From Deefgea piscis (GTDB lineage: Bacteria; Pseudomonadota; Gammaproteobacteria; Burkholderiales; Chitinibacteraceae): a stretch of 64,000 nucleotides of DNA. The notes under the pieces are model-generated. The model did no database searches. It had not been told where the DNA came from and saw only the letters and a program-made list of their open reading frames with translations. The translations under genes were made by a program, and so were the position numbers. Where the stretch lies: the NCBI RefSeq assembly GCF_013284055.1, contig NZ_CP054143.1:930001-994000 (forward strand). Direction: 5' to 3'. Below, one piece after another: positions 46,040 to 55,583 of this stretch; position 1 is the first letter of the stretch; each line of letters starts with the position of its first letter.

Positions 46040-48583
46040 ATGAGTTTAGACCGCCGTGACTTTATTAAAATATCCGCTGTTACTGCTGCCGCCGCCAGCG
46101 CGGGTATTCCGCTAGCACAAGCCGCCCCCGCCAAAACCCTGCCAGCAATGGCCGGTGACGGTAAAGACGCGATTCGTTGGGACAAAGCGCCTTGTCGTTT
46201 CTGTGGTACTGGCTGTGCTGTCTTGGTCGGCACGCAAAATGGCCGTGTAGTGGCCACACAGGGCGACCCAGATGCCGAAGTGAATCGCGGTTTAAACTGC
46301 ATCAAAGGCTATTTCCTTTCCAAAATCATGTACGGCTCAGATCGTTTAACTCAGCCGCTACTGCGAAAGAAAAACGGCAAATACGATAAAAACGGTGAAT
46401 TCACGCCAGTGAGCTGGAATGAAGCGTTCGACATCATGGAATTGAAATGGAAAGACGCGCTGAAAACCAGTGGTCCAGAATCGATTGCGATGTTTGGCTC
46501 AGGCCAGTGGACCGTTTGGGAAGGCTATGCCGCTGCCAAGCTAATGAAAGGTGGTTTCCGTAGTAATAATCTGGACCCCAATGCCCGCCATTGTATGGCT
46601 TCGGCAGTCACGGGCTTTATGCGTACCTTTGGTATGGACGAGCCGATGGGTTGTTATGACGATATCGAAGTCGCCGACGCGTTTGTGTTGTGGGGCTCGA
46701 ATATGGCCGAAATGCATCCTATTTTATGGAGCCGCATTACCGACCGCCGTTTATCTAACCCGAAAGTCAAAGTATCGGTACTTTCAACTTACGAGCACCG
46801 CTCGTTTGAATTGGCCGACAGTGGTTATGGCATGGTCTTCACGCCACAAACCGATTTGGCGATGATGAACTTTATCTGTCATCACATTATTTCTACCGGT
46901 CGAGTGAATCAAAAATTCGTTAAAGACCATTGCAAATTCAAGCTCGGTACCACCGATATTGGTTACGGTTTACGCCCGAACAACCCATTAGAAAGCAAAG
47001 CAACGGCCAACGGCTACCCTGGTGCCGACGGCAAGCCGAAGGGCAATCCAAACGATATGAGTGATTATTCGTTTGAGCAGTTTGCTAAATTTGTTGCTGA
47101 TTATCCGGTGGATAAAGTCAGTAAATTATGTGGCATCCCGCAAGATCGTTTGATTGCTTTGGCTGAGCTATACGCCGATCCAAAAATCAAAGTCACTTCG
47201 TTCTGGACCATGGGCTTTAACCAGCACACCCGTGGTACGTGGGCGAACAATATGATTTACAACATTCACTTGCTCACCGGCAAAATCGCCGAGCCGGGCA
47301 ATAGCCCATTCTCACTCACTGGCCAGCCTTCAGCTTGTGGTACCGCGCGTGAAGTGGGTACGTTTGCCCATCGTTTGCCAGCCGATATGGTGGTGACCAA
47401 TCCTGAGCATCGTAAAACCGCCGAAAAAATCTGGAAACTGCCAGACGGCACCATTCCGGGCAAGATCGGTTTGCACGCCGTAGCCATGGCGCGCGCGATT
47501 AAAGACGGCAAAGTGAAAGTCTACTGGCAGCTCTGCAATAACAATATGCAAGCCGGCCCGAATATTAACGAAGAGCTCTACCCAGGCTGGCGTCGTCCAG
47601 ACACCTTTATTGTGGTGTCTGATCCGTATCCAACCGCGTCGACTTTAGCGGCCGATTTGATCTTACCAACCGCCATGTGGGTGGAAAAAGAAGGTGCATT
47701 TGGTAATGCCGAGCGCCGCACGCAATTCTGGCGGCAACAAGTCAATGCACCGGGCGAAGCACAATCTGATTTGTGGCAGCTGATGCAATTTGCGAAACGC
47801 TTCAAAGTAGAAGAAGTTTGGCCTGCCGATTTGATCGCCAAACAAAGCAGCGTAAAAGGCAAAACCTTATACGACATCTTGTTTATGAATGGTCAGGTGA
47901 ATCAGTTTAAAAACACCGATTTGCAAAAAGGCTTTGAAAACTTTGAAGCCAAGTTGGCCGGTTTCTACGTGCAAAAAGGCTTGTTTGAAGAATATGCCCA
48001 GTTTGGCCGTGGCCACGCCCATGATTTAGGCCCATTCGATCTTTACCATAAAGCGCGCGGTCTACGCTGGCCGGTGGTGAACGGCAAAGAAACCAAATGG
48101 CGCTACCGTGAAGGCTATGACGTTTATGTGAAAAAAGGTGAAGGCGTTCGCTTTTACGGTAATAAAGACGGCCGCGCCAACATCATCGCACTACCGTATC
48201 ACCCGCCAGCAGAAATGCCTGATGCCAATTTTGATATGTGGCTGTGTACCGGTCGTGTGCTGGAACATTGGCATACCGGCACGATGACGCGCCGCGTTCC
48301 TGAGCTGCATAAAGCAGTACCGGAAGCGATGGTGTTTATGAACCCGAACGACGCCAAAAAACGCGGTTTGCAGCGCGGCATGGTGGTCAAAGTGGCTTCA
48401 CGTCGTGGCGAAATCAAAGCGCGTCTTGAAACACGCGGTCGTAATAAACCGCCAGTGGGTTTGATCTTCATTCCATTCTTTGACGAAGGCCGTTTGGTCA
48501 ACAAGCTGACTTTGGATGCAACGTGTCCAATTTCTAAAGAAACCGACTACAAAAAATGTGCGGTTAAAGTCGTTAAAGCCTAA
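46040..48583 (+). CDS. napA: periplasmic nitrate reductase catalytic subunit NapA
   Basis: Mo-bis-MGD enzyme reducing nitrate to nitrite in the periplasm. 847 aa. Twin-arginine signal [10 protein letters not shown] at residues 4-13, then the [4Fe-4S] site CRFCGTGC with the fourth Cys in RGLNCIKGY, and the Mo-ligand Cys in [17 protein letters not shown]. The C-terminal cofactor-binding domain ([23 protein letters not shown]) is complete. ATG at 46040 has AGGAG at 46027-46031; ATG 46034 overlaps the napD stop and is possible. Confidence 0.97.
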   Translation: MSLDRRDFIKISAVTAAAASAGIPLAQAAPAKTLPAMAGDGKDAIRWDKAPCRFCGTGCAVLVGTQNGRVVATQGDPDAEVNRGLNCIKGYFLSKIMYGSDRLTQPLLRKKNGKYDKNGEFTPVSWNEAFDIMELKWKDALKTSGPESIAMFGSGQWTVWEGYAAAKLMKGGFRSNNLDPNARHCMASAVTGFMRTFGMDEPMGCYDDIEVADAFVLWGSNMAEMHPILWSRITDRRLSNPKVKVSVLSTYEHRSFELADSGYGMVFTPQTDLAMMNFICHHIISTGRVNQKFVKDHCKFKLGTTDIGYGLRPNNPLESKATANGYPGADGKPKGNPNDMSDYSFEQFAKFVADYPVDKVSKLCGIPQDRLIALAELYADPKIKVTSFWTMGFNQHTRGTWANNMIYNIHLLTGKIAEPGNSPFSLTGQPSACGTAREVGTFAHRLPADMVVTNPEHRKTAEKIWKLPDGTIPGKIGLHAVAMARAIKDGKVKVYWQLCNNNMQAGPNINEELYPGWRRPDTFIVVSDPYPTASTLAADLILPTAMWVEKEGAFGNAERRTQFWRQQVNAPGEAQSDLWQLMQFAKRFKVEEVWPADLIAKQSSVKGKTLYDILFMNGQVNQFKNTDLQKGFENFEAKLAGFYVQKGLFEEYAQFGRGHAHDLGPFDLYHKARGLRWPVVNGKETKWRYREGYDVYVKKGEGVRFYGNKDGRANIIALPYHPPAEMPDANFDMWLCTGRVLEHWHTGTMTRRVPELHKAVPEAMVFMNPNDAKKRGLQRGMVVKVASRRGEIKARLETRGRNKPPVGLIFIPFFDEGRLVNKLTLDATCPISKETDYKKCAVKVVKA

Positions 48584-48591
48584 TGGAGGAT

Positions 48592-48640
48592 AGGTATTGC
48601 CGTCCAAGCATTGCTAGCAATGAACTAGACGGCAATACCT
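48592..48640. promoter_or_regulatory. perfect long hairpin between napA and napG
   Basis: AGGTATTGCCGTC (48592-48604) and GACGGCAATACCT (48628-48640) are perfect 13-bp inverted arms, enclosing a second CATTGC-TA-GCAATG stem. It fills the only real gap inside the nap operon, without a T-tract, so it probably tunes mRNA stability or read-through between napA and napG. Confidence 0.65.
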
Positions 48641-48647
48641 TCATAAA

Positions 48648-49397
48648 ATGAAAGCAACACCCAATCGACGACAGTTTATAAAAAATAGTGCAGCCGCCTG
48701 TGGTGGCGCCCTAGTGCTGTCTAGCGGCTTGGGGGTTTTGGCCAGTCAACAAGCGAAAGCACTGCCGGTACAAGCATTACGTCCGCCCGGCGCTTTGCCT
48801 GAAACGCAGTTTCAAAGTGCTTGCGTGCGCTGTGGTTTATGCGTTCGCGATTGCCCTTACGACACCTTGAAACTCGCCAGCTTAGGACAAGGCATAGGTT
48901 GGGGAACACCGTATTTTGCTGCACGAAATATCCCTTGCGAAATGTGTGAGGATATTCCCTGCGTCAAAGTCTGCCCAACCGGCGCTTTAGATCACCAGCT
49001 CACCGAGATTAACGACGCGCGAATGGGCTTGGCCGTGCTGCACGACCAAGAAACGTGCCTGAATTTTCTCGGTCTGCGCTGCGACGTCTGCTATCGCGTT
49101 TGTCCGGTGATTGATCAAGCCATTACCTTAGAAACCATGCATAACCCACGCTCAGACCGGCACGCAATGTTGATCCCAACCGTGCATTCCGATTTTTGCA
49201 CCGGCTGCGGCAAGTGCGAGCAATCGTGTGTACTGCCTAAAGCAGCGATTAGCGTTTTACCGCGCGCGCTGGTGCAAGGGCAATCGGGCGAACATTACCG
49301 TAAAGGCTGGGAAGAAAAAGCCAATGCCGGCGGCCAATCATTAATCGGGCCACAAATTGCCTTACCGCCCAATCTGCCAGAGCAGGAGTCGCCATGA
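48648..49397 (+). CDS. napG: quinol dehydrogenase ferredoxin subunit NapG
   Basis: Iron-sulfur protein that with NapH passes electrons from quinol to the Nap system. 249 aa. Twin-arginine signal [11 protein letters not shown] at residues 6-16 and four cysteine clusters ([46 protein letters not shown]). Overlaps napH by 4 bp. Confidence 0.94.
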   Translation: MKATPNRRQFIKNSAAACGGALVLSSGLGVLASQQAKALPVQALRPPGALPETQFQSACVRCGLCVRDCPYDTLKLASLGQGIGWGTPYFAARNIPCEMCEDIPCVKVCPTGALDHQLTEINDARMGLAVLHDQETCLNFLGLRCDVCYRVCPVIDQAITLETMHNPRSDRHAMLIPTVHSDFCTGCGKCEQSCVLPKAAISVLPRALVQGQSGEHYRKGWEEKANAGGQSLIGPQIALPPNLPEQESP

Positions 49398-50218
49398 GGT
49401 CATTTTGGCAACGCAATCGCTGGCTGATGTTACGGCGTAGCAGCCAGCTGGTGATTTTGGCGCTGTTTTTAATCGGCCCGCTGTTGGGTATTTGGTGGGT
49501 TAAAGGCACGCTGGCGTCGAGCTTTAGTTTTGGCTTTTTACCGCTGACCGATCCGATGATTTTGCTGCAAACGTGGCTTGCTGGGCATACGCCTGAGCGG
49601 CAAGCCGTGATCGGTGCCGCGCTGGTACTGGCGGTGTATTTGATTGTGGGTGGCCGAATGTTTTGTAGCTGGGTTTGTCCGGTTAATTTAATCACCGATT
49701 TTGCCCGCTGGTGTCGTAGCCGATTGGGTTTAAAAGCTGGGCAGCAAGTGGCCAGAAATACCCGTTATTGGCTATTAGCTGGCGTCTTACTGCTGTCGTT
49801 CATTACGCAAACGGTGGCTTGGGAATGGGTGAATCCGGTTACCGGATTGCAGCGCGGCATGCTGTTTGGCATGGGTTTGGCGTGGACGATGGCCATCGCG
49901 ATTTTTATTTACGACACCGTTTTGGTGAGCCGCGGTTGGTGTGGACATTGGTGTCCGGTGGGGGCTTTTTATGCGCTGGTCGGTAAAACCGCGCTCATCC
50001 GCATTACCGCGCCCAAACGCCACGCTTGTGATGACTGCATGCAGTGCTTTTATGTCTGCCCTGAGCCGCAAGTGATTCGGGTGGCGCTCAAAGGCCAAGG
50101 TAGCCCGGTGATTGTGGCGGGCGAATGCAGCAATTGCGCGCGCTGTATCGATGTTTGTGATCAAGACGTTTTCAAAATTAGCCATCGCTTTAATCAACAT
50201 ACTGATTTACCACTTTAA
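49394..50218 (+). CDS. napH: quinol dehydrogenase membrane subunit NapH
   Basis: Membrane partner of NapG, 274 aa with four helices. Carries the CxxxCP motifs FCSWVCP and WCGHWCP and two ferredoxin clusters near the C-terminus ([23 protein letters not shown]). Confidence 0.94.
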   Translation: MRSFWQRNRWLMLRRSSQLVILALFLIGPLLGIWWVKGTLASSFSFGFLPLTDPMILLQTWLAGHTPERQAVIGAALVLAVYLIVGGRMFCSWVCPVNLITDFARWCRSRLGLKAGQQVARNTRYWLLAGVLLLSFITQTVAWEWVNPVTGLQRGMLFGMGLAWTMAIAIFIYDTVLVSRGWCGHWCPVGAFYALVGKTALIRITAPKRHACDDCMQCFYVCPEPQVIRVALKGQGSPVIVAGECSNCARCIDVCDQDVFKISHRFNQHTDLPL

Positions 50219-50230
50219 GGGAGAAATACA

Positions 50231-50671
50231 ATGAAAAAACTAGCCTGTATTTTAGGAATGCTGCTGGCCTTTGGCCTTGGCGCCATCGGCGTGCAAGCGG
50301 ATGAACTCAAATCACTGCGCGGTACTGAAGCCGTCAGTGGCGACGTGGCCCCCGAGCACTACCGCTGGGAGCGCGATAGCCGTCCACTGCCACGCCAGTT
50401 TGTACAGCAACCGCCGTTAATTCCGCATTCCATCAAGGGTTATAACGTCACCACTGAATACAATAAATGCCTCGATTGCCATAGCTGGGATCGCACCGCT
50501 GAAACTGGCGCCACCAAGGTATCGATTACCCACTTCAAAACTCGTGGCGGCACTGAGCTGACCAATATTTCTCCACGCCGTTATTTCTGCCAGCAATGCC
50601 ACGTACCGCAAACCGATGCCAAACCACTGGTAGGTAGCTCGTTTAAACCTGCCAATGGCTTAGTGAAATAA
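50231..50671 (+). CDS. napB: diheme cytochrome c NapB
   Basis: Small periplasmic electron-transfer subunit of NapAB. 146 aa with a signal peptide ending at VQA and two heme sites, CLDCH and CQQCH, both requiring the Ccm system encoded upstream. The conserved PPLIPHSIKGYNVT region precedes heme 1. Confidence 0.95.
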   Translation: MKKLACILGMLLAFGLGAIGVQADELKSLRGTEAVSGDVAPEHYRWERDSRPLPRQFVQQPPLIPHSIKGYNVTTEYNKCLDCHSWDRTAETGATKVSITHFKTRGGTELTNISPRRYFCQQCHVPQTDAKPLVGSSFKPANGLVK

Positions 50672-50695
50672 TTCGCCCACAAAGGAAGAAGCACC

Positions 50696-51388
50696 ATGAG
50701 CGAAAGCAAACCTAGCCTTAAAGCACGACTGTGCGAGCGACTCAAAAAACTACGCACGATTAAAATCGGCATTGTTGGCATTGTGATTGCCTTTGTCGTG
50801 GGGATTATGTTTTGGGGCGGTTTTAACACCGCGCTCGAAATGACCAATACCGAGAAATTCTGCCTGTCTTGTCATGAGATGGCCGACAATGTGTATCCGG
50901 AATATCAAGATACGATTCACTACACCAACCGCTCTGGCGTGCGGGCAACTTGTCCAGATTGCCATGTACCGCATGAGTGGGGTCCAAAAATGATTCGTAA
51001 GATTGAAGCGTCTAAAGAAGTCTGGGGCATGCTCACGGGAACGATTGATACCCGTGAAAAATTCCTCGCAAAACGCGAACAATTAGCGCAAAACGAATGG
51101 AAGCGAATGAAAGCCAATGATTCGCAAGCCTGCCGTAATTGCCATAATTATGAGTATTTTGACTATATGGAGCAAAACTCACGCTCGGCCACAGCCCACC
51201 AAAAAGGCTTTGCTGAAGGCGCAACGTGTATTGACTGCCATAAAGGGATTGCCCATCAATTGCCTGCGGTACACCAAAATGTACGCGCTGGCGAAGCCGG
51301 TGTAACGGCGGAAGTAATGCATCCAACACGCATTAAAGCCAGTGCGGCCAGTGCGGTGGACGATGAGGATTTTGCAGGGATTGAATAA
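50696..51388 (+). CDS. napC: tetraheme quinol dehydrogenase NapC
   Basis: Membrane-anchored NapC/NirT cytochrome that oxidises quinol and reduces NapB. 230 aa, one N-terminal helix ([17 protein letters not shown]) and four CxxCH sites: CLSCH, CPDCH, CRNCH and CIDCH. Last gene of napFDAGHBC. Confidence 0.95.
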   Translation: MSESKPSLKARLCERLKKLRTIKIGIVGIVIAFVVGIMFWGGFNTALEMTNTEKFCLSCHEMADNVYPEYQDTIHYTNRSGVRATCPDCHVPHEWGPKMIRKIEASKEVWGMLTGTIDTREKFLAKREQLAQNEWKRMKANDSQACRNCHNYEYFDYMEQNSRSATAHQKGFAEGATCIDCHKGIAHQLPAVHQNVRAGEAGVTAEVMHPTRIKASAASAVDDEDFAGIE

Positions 51389-51404
51389 GAATCCAGCAAT
51401 ACCA

Positions 51405-51433
51405 AACGGGGCTCGATTGAGCCCCGTTTTTTT
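51405..51433 (+). terminator. rho-independent terminator of the nap operon
   Basis: AACGGGGCTC-GATT-GAGCCCCGTT (ten pairs) with a T-run, 16 bp after the napC stop. The gene beyond is convergent. Confidence 0.92.
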
Positions 51434-51448
51434 ATGTCGATTCAATGC

Positions 51449-52129
51449 TCATGCTTGCAACTGAGCCAATAATTTTTGTGCCACAAGTTCAGAGGACGCC
51501 GGATTTTGCCCAGTAATCAAATGGCCGGAACTCACGGCATACGGCTGCCAATCTTCGCCTTTGGAATACACGCCACCTTTAGCAACCAGTTCATCTTCTA
51601 ATAAAAACGGCACCACATCGGTTAAGCCAACGGCAGCTTCTTCTGAATCACTAAAGCCGGTCACCGCTTTGCCCGCCACCAACGGTTGACCATCGGGCGC
51701 TTTTACATGCCGCAACGCCGCTGGCGCATGACACACTAAGGCGACGGGTTTGCCCGCCGCATACAGGGTTTCTAGCAAGGCAATCGATTGTGCGTCTTCG
51801 GCTAAATCCCACATTGGGCCATGGCCACCGGGATAAAACACCGCATCGTAATCACTGGCTTTCACATCGGCTAATTTAAGCGTTTTGGCCAAAGCCGCTT
51901 GCGCGGCAATATCTTGTTTAAAGCGCGTCGTGGCTGGGGTTTGAAAATCAGCCGCATCACTTTTAGGGTCTAGTGGTGGCTGACCACCGAGTGGTGACGC
52001 CAGCACCAGCTCAGCGCCAGCATCAAGTAGCAAATAATACGGTGCTGCAAACTCCTCAAGCCAAAAACCAGTTTTCTGGCCGGTGTCGCCCAGTTGATCG
52101 TGCGAAGTCAGTACCATTAAAATTTTCAT
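51449..52129 (-). CDS. DJ-1/PfpI superfamily protein (HchA-like)
   Basis: A 226-aa class-I glutamine-amidotransferase-like protein. Nucleophile Cys in ALVCHAPAAL, with AVFYPGGHGPMWDL upstream and a conserved Glu in GFWLEEFAAPYYLL. This subgroup includes glyoxalase III or chaperone-type proteins; activity cannot be told from sequence. The ATG at 52129 has AGAGGCGC before it and is preferred to 52147. Confidence 0.85.
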   Translation of the reverse strand: MKILMVLTSHDQLGDTGQKTGFWLEEFAAPYYLLLDAGAELVLASPLGGQPPLDPKSDAADFQTPATTRFKQDIAAQAALAKTLKLADVKASDYDAVFYPGGHGPMWDLAEDAQSIALLETLYAAGKPVALVCHAPAALRHVKAPDGQPLVAGKAVTGFSDSEEAAVGLTDVVPFLLEDELVAKGGVYSKGEDWQPYAVSSGHLITGQNPASSELVAQKLLAQLQA

Positions 52130-52257
52130 TGCGCCTCTCCAAACCATTTCACGCTGGCGGATGCCAGCCGCGATTCACCCAGTTGATCTTAGACCGGCAC
52201 TTGCCAGTCAGCCATCAGCGCGTAATACTGGCGCTGCTTTTATCTTTGGAACCCGCC

Positions 52258-53040
52258 GTGTTTGCTGCTGCCTTTGCTGCCTTAATTGAATCGAACCCCC
52301 AGATTAAAATCGCCAAACTGGCCGAAATTCATCTCGAGCAACGCGATCTGCTCGATCCCACGCCGATTATTCCAATTGAAAGCCCCGGCCGCCCGACTCA
52401 CCCAGAATTGGTCGCCCCCAAAGATTTACCTCGACGCCGCAATTTGGCCGAAGCCGAAAACCGCGCGGCGCTGTTGCATGCCTTTGCACATATTGAATTT
52501 AACGCCATCAATCTAGCGCTGGATGCACTGTATCGGTTTCGCCAGATGCCCGCGCAGTATTATGCCGATTGGCTAAAAATTGCCGTTGAAGAAGCGTATC
52601 ACTTCAATTTGCTGTGCGAGCATTTACAAACACTCGGTTTTACCTACGGCGACTTTCCAGCGCATAACAGCTTATGGGAAATGGCGGTCAAAACCGATCA
52701 GGATGTGATGGCACGAATGGCCTTGGTGCCGCGAATATTAGAAGCGCGTGGCCTTGATGCCGTACCACCGATTCGACAAAAACTCGCCAATATCGGCGAT
52801 CAGCGCGCGTGTGAAATTCTAGACATTATTCTGGCCGATGAAATCGGCCATGTGCGCATTGGCAACTATTGGTATCACTGGTGTTGCCAAGAGCGCCAGC
52901 TCGAACCGATTGCCACATTTGTTGCGCTACTGCGCGATTATGAAGCGCCCGTATTTCGCGGCACCCTCAACCACATCGCCCGCCAAGCGGCTGGATTTAC
53001 TACTGAGGAAATGGCTTTAATTGAGTCGTTAAAAGAATAG
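52258..53040 (+). CDS. DUF455 ferritin-like protein
   Basis: A 260-aa helical protein with ferritin-like metal motifs: AFAHIEFNAINLALD, the EEAYHFNLLCEHL pair and ADEIGHVRIGNYWYHW. The long open frame reaches far upstream into the antisense of the DJ-1 gene; the GTG at 52258 behind TTTGGA gives the family length. DUF455 proteins have no confirmed reaction; a di-iron centre is likely. Confidence 0.82.
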   Translation: MFAAAFAALIESNPQIKIAKLAEIHLEQRDLLDPTPIIPIESPGRPTHPELVAPKDLPRRRNLAEAENRAALLHAFAHIEFNAINLALDALYRFRQMPAQYYADWLKIAVEEAYHFNLLCEHLQTLGFTYGDFPAHNSLWEMAVKTDQDVMARMALVPRILEARGLDAVPPIRQKLANIGDQRACEILDIILADEIGHVRIGNYWYHWCCQERQLEPIATFVALLRDYEAPVFRGTLNHIARQAAGFTTEEMALIESLKE

Positions 53041-53050
53041 AAAAAGCAAG

Positions 53051-53097
53051 GGTATTGCCTTTTATGCTTTGGATTTAAATGCAATCAAGTCAATACC
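53051..53097. repeat. GGTATTG/CAATACC inverted repeat
   Basis: Seven-bp arms GGTATTG (53051-53057) and CAATACC (53091-53097) with a smaller TTGC/GCAA stem inside, right after the DUF455 stop. The left arm shares GGTATTGCC with the napA-napG hairpin at 48593. Could end the DUF455 transcript; there is no clear T-run. Confidence 0.45.
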
Positions 53098-53123
53098 TAG
53101 TATAAAAAATAATTTCAGTTTGA

Positions 53124-53368
53124 TGCTGTGCCACACTCGTCGAGCTGGGGCTTAAAAACCCGTTCAAGCGCACCGAGTGAGGAGAGAGACAAACGGTTTT
53201 ATCGTTTGGCTCACGATCGATCGAGGGCACAGCGGAGCTGGGCGTGATCAAAAGCGCCTTTCTTTCCCCCTCTTTCTTTGGCGAGTCAAAGAAAGAGTGA
53301 GCCGCCACTGACTGCGACTGTAAATCACCGTGCCGCAGGCACTTAAAACCATCTACACGCTATCTAAG
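53124..53368 (+). repeat. structured repeat element, copy 3
   Basis: Third copy of the dispersed element, about 245 bp, most similar to copy 2 (42171-42411). Hairpins: CAAACG/CGTTTG, CAGC-GGA-GCTG, CTCTTTCTTTG/CAAAGAAAGAG (53270-53280 with 53287-53297) and GTGCC-GCA-GGCAC. Lies between the DUF455 gene and the GntR operon promoter, in the 461-bp gap. Confidence 0.85.
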
Positions 53369-53441
53369 CAATACCCCGTAAAACTCTGCCTATTTTTTTA
53401 CCTTTAACGACCTCACATTCCACAATAATCCATCACGCCAC

Positions 53442-53490
53442 TTGTCAATCGCTAAACTCACATCTATAGTGTGCTACATACCTAACACAC
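53442..53490 (+). promoter_or_regulatory. promoter with overlapping operator for the GntR-ABC operon
   Basis: TTGTCA (53442-53447), a 17-bp spacer and TATAGT (53465-53470) form a good sigma-70 promoter. An inverted repeat GTGTG (53469-53473) and CACAC (53486-53490) lies over the expected start of transcription, a classic repressor position. The first gene encodes a GntR regulator, so autoregulation is the simplest reading. Confidence 0.72.
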
Positions 53491-53501
53491 AAGTACAGAA
53501 C

Positions 53502-53861
53502 ATGGCCGACTGGAATAATCAATCGCCCATCTATTTGCAGCTGGCTGAGCACTTAAGCCAAGCCTTGCTCGATGGACAACCGCAAGAAGGGCAAGCAATG
53601 CCTTCGGTGCGTCTATTGGCTGCTGAATATGGCCTGAATCCCCTCACGGTAAATCGTGCCTTGCAAGCGATGGTGGAAGGCGGTTTGCTCGAAAGCCGCC
53701 GTGGCTTGGGCATGTTTGTTTTACCGCAAGCGAGCGAGCGATTGCGTGCTGCCGATCGTGCGCGTTTTTTAAGCCAAGAATGGCCGCTATTGCGCGCCAA
53801 ATTGCAACGTTTAGGCATTAGCGCCAGCGATTTAGACTGGCATGCCAAGGAGTCCGCATGA
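53502..53861 (+). CDS. GntR family transcriptional regulator (YtrA subfamily)
   Basis: Short GntR protein of 119 aa from the ATG at 53502. N-terminal wHTH SPIYLQLAEHLSQALLDGQ, PSVRLLAAEYGLNPLTVNRALQAM and GLLESRRGLGMFV, then only about 45 residues of C-terminal dimerisation region, as in YtrA-type regulators that precede ABC transporters. Overlaps the ATPase gene by 4 bp. Confidence 0.9.
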   Translation: MADWNNQSPIYLQLAEHLSQALLDGQPQEGQAMPSVRLLAAEYGLNPLTVNRALQAMVEGGLLESRRGLGMFVLPQASERLRAADRARFLSQEWPLLRAKLQRLGISASDLDWHAKESA

Positions 53862-54733
53862 ACGACTTAGTCAAAGTCAGTGATTTAAGCATTCGCTATG
53901 GCAATAAAACTGCGGTCAAGCAGATCTCGTTTACCTTACCTGCCGGGCAAATTGTCGGTCTATTGGGTAGTAATGGCGCCGGGAAAACCTCGCTGATGCA
54001 GGCGATGATGGGCTTGATACCTTATCAAGGCCAAATTGAAATTTTGGGCTTTAATCCGCAAACACAGCGCGAGGCGATGCTAGAGCACGTTTGCTACATC
54101 CCTGATGTGGCGATTTTGCCGCCGTGGATTGTCGTTGCCGATTTACTCCAATTGATGTGTGGCCTGCATCCAAAATTTAAGCTTGAATTGGCGCAGCAAA
54201 AGCTGGCGCAAACGATTATTCCGCTCAACGCCAAGGTTAAACAACTGTCGCGCGGCATGATTGTGCAACTGCATTTGGCCATCATTAGCGCCATTGATGC
54301 CCAGCTGATGATTTTGGACGAGCCCACGCTAGGGCTAGATATTCCCGCCCGCAAAGCGTTTTACGATATGTTGATCAACGATTGGTGCTCTGACACACGC
54401 ACCGTACTGATTGCCACGCATCAAGTCGATGAGATCGAAAATCTACTCTCGAATGTGATGATGATTAATCACGGGCAATTGGTGCTGAACGAGAGCATTA
54501 GCCATCTGGATGAGCGCTTTATCGGTGTGCGTTATGGGCTAGACGCTGCAGCGCAAATTGAGGCCGCCGCTCCGCTACACCGCTTTCGGCAAATGGGCGG
54601 GGAATGCGCGATTTTTGCGGGGAATGCGCCCAGCAATATTGATCAACTCGGCCAAACCTTCCGCGTTGAACTTGCCGATTTATTTGTCGCCTTAGCACAA
54701 CCGAGCATGGAGAAACCACATGCAACAGTTTAA
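53858..54733 (+). CDS. ABC transporter ATP-binding protein
   Basis: A 291-aa ATPase: Walker A GLLGSNGAGKTSLM, an unusual signature LSRGMIVQLHL (instead of LSGGQ) and Walker B LMILDEPTLGLD. The C-terminal 90 residues form an accessory domain. Works with the permease that overlaps its 3' end by 14 bp. Resembles YtrB-type ATPases of GntR-controlled exporters; substrate unknown. Confidence 0.86.
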   Translation: MNDLVKVSDLSIRYGNKTAVKQISFTLPAGQIVGLLGSNGAGKTSLMQAMMGLIPYQGQIEILGFNPQTQREAMLEHVCYIPDVAILPPWIVVADLLQLMCGLHPKFKLELAQQKLAQTIIPLNAKVKQLSRGMIVQLHLAIISAIDAQLMILDEPTLGLDIPARKAFYDMLINDWCSDTRTVLIATHQVDEIENLLSNVMMINHGQLVLNESISHLDERFIGVRYGLDAAAQIEAAAPLHRFRQMGGECAIFAGNAPSNIDQLGQTFRVELADLFVALAQPSMEKPHATV

Positions 54734-55565
54734 AACCCTAATGCTGCGCGAATGGCTGCAGCAACGTCGCTCTTGGCTATTACTCGGCTTATGGACGCCT
54801 GTGATTGCATGGGCGCTGCTGTATATCGTGCTGATATATCAAGGCATGCCGCAGTTTAATAGCACAACGATTTCGGATGCGGCTAAAGTCGCGAGCTTTG
54901 GCATTTCAACTCAATCGAGCATGGTGCTGTATATCGCGCTGATTGGTGTCTTGCTGACGATTCCCGGCCTGCCGTACCGTGATAAAGATGATAAATCGTT
55001 GTCTTTTTGGCGCTCTTTGCCCATCAATGAAGCAAACGCGGTGATTGTGCCGGTGTTGATGAATGCGCTGCTACTGCCTCTATTGGCCATCGTACTCGCT
55101 ATTACTCTGAATTTATTGCTGTCTGCACCACTGTGGATCACTCACTGGACAGCTCTCATGGGGGCGAACCTATTGCTGGCATTGATTGGTTTTAGCCTGC
55201 AGGCCCTACTGACCTTGCTGTGGTTTTTACCCTTAGTCCTATTGTTGGCACTAGGCAATAGCGCAGTTCGCCGCTGGGGGATGGTGATGGTCTTGATTGG
55301 CGCATTTATGGCGCAGTCCTTACTCGGCAGTCTGAGCAATGACGCGCCCGCCAGCCGTTTTGTGGATATTTATTTTTCGGGGTTATTTGGTGTGATAGAT
55401 CAAATCGATTTAGGCCGCTTTTTGAGTGCGAGCAGCAATCTATCCGATCAAGTTGGCAATCTGCTGCGCTTTGCCATTAATCCACCTTTTGTTATGGCGC
55501 TGCTAATCAGTGGACTATGCCTCGCCGCGCTGATTTGGCGACGCAAAGCCGGTCAAACCGCATAA
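54720..55565 (+). CDS. ABC-2 type transporter permease
   Basis: A 281-aa membrane protein with six hydrophobic segments and the N-terminal LMLREWLQQRRSWLLLGLW pattern of ABC-2 permeases; the KDDKSLSFWRSLPI loop is typical of the family. Third gene of the GntR operon. Confidence 0.84.
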   Translation: MQQFKTLMLREWLQQRRSWLLLGLWTPVIAWALLYIVLIYQGMPQFNSTTISDAAKVASFGISTQSSMVLYIALIGVLLTIPGLPYRDKDDKSLSFWRSLPINEANAVIVPVLMNALLLPLLAIVLAITLNLLLSAPLWITHWTALMGANLLLALIGFSLQALLTLLWFLPLVLLLALGNSAVRRWGMVMVLIGAFMAQSLLGSLSNDAPASRFVDIYFSGLFGVIDQIDLGRFLSASSNLSDQVGNLLRFAINPPFVMALLISGLCLAALIWRRKAGQTA

Positions 55566-55583
55566 ATCTTTGGGGGAAGCATC

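Noticed and set aside
51973..52257. N-terminal extension of the DUF455 protein
   Set aside because: This part is antisense to the start of the DJ-1-like gene and lies outside the family domain; the GTG at 52258 gives the usual length.
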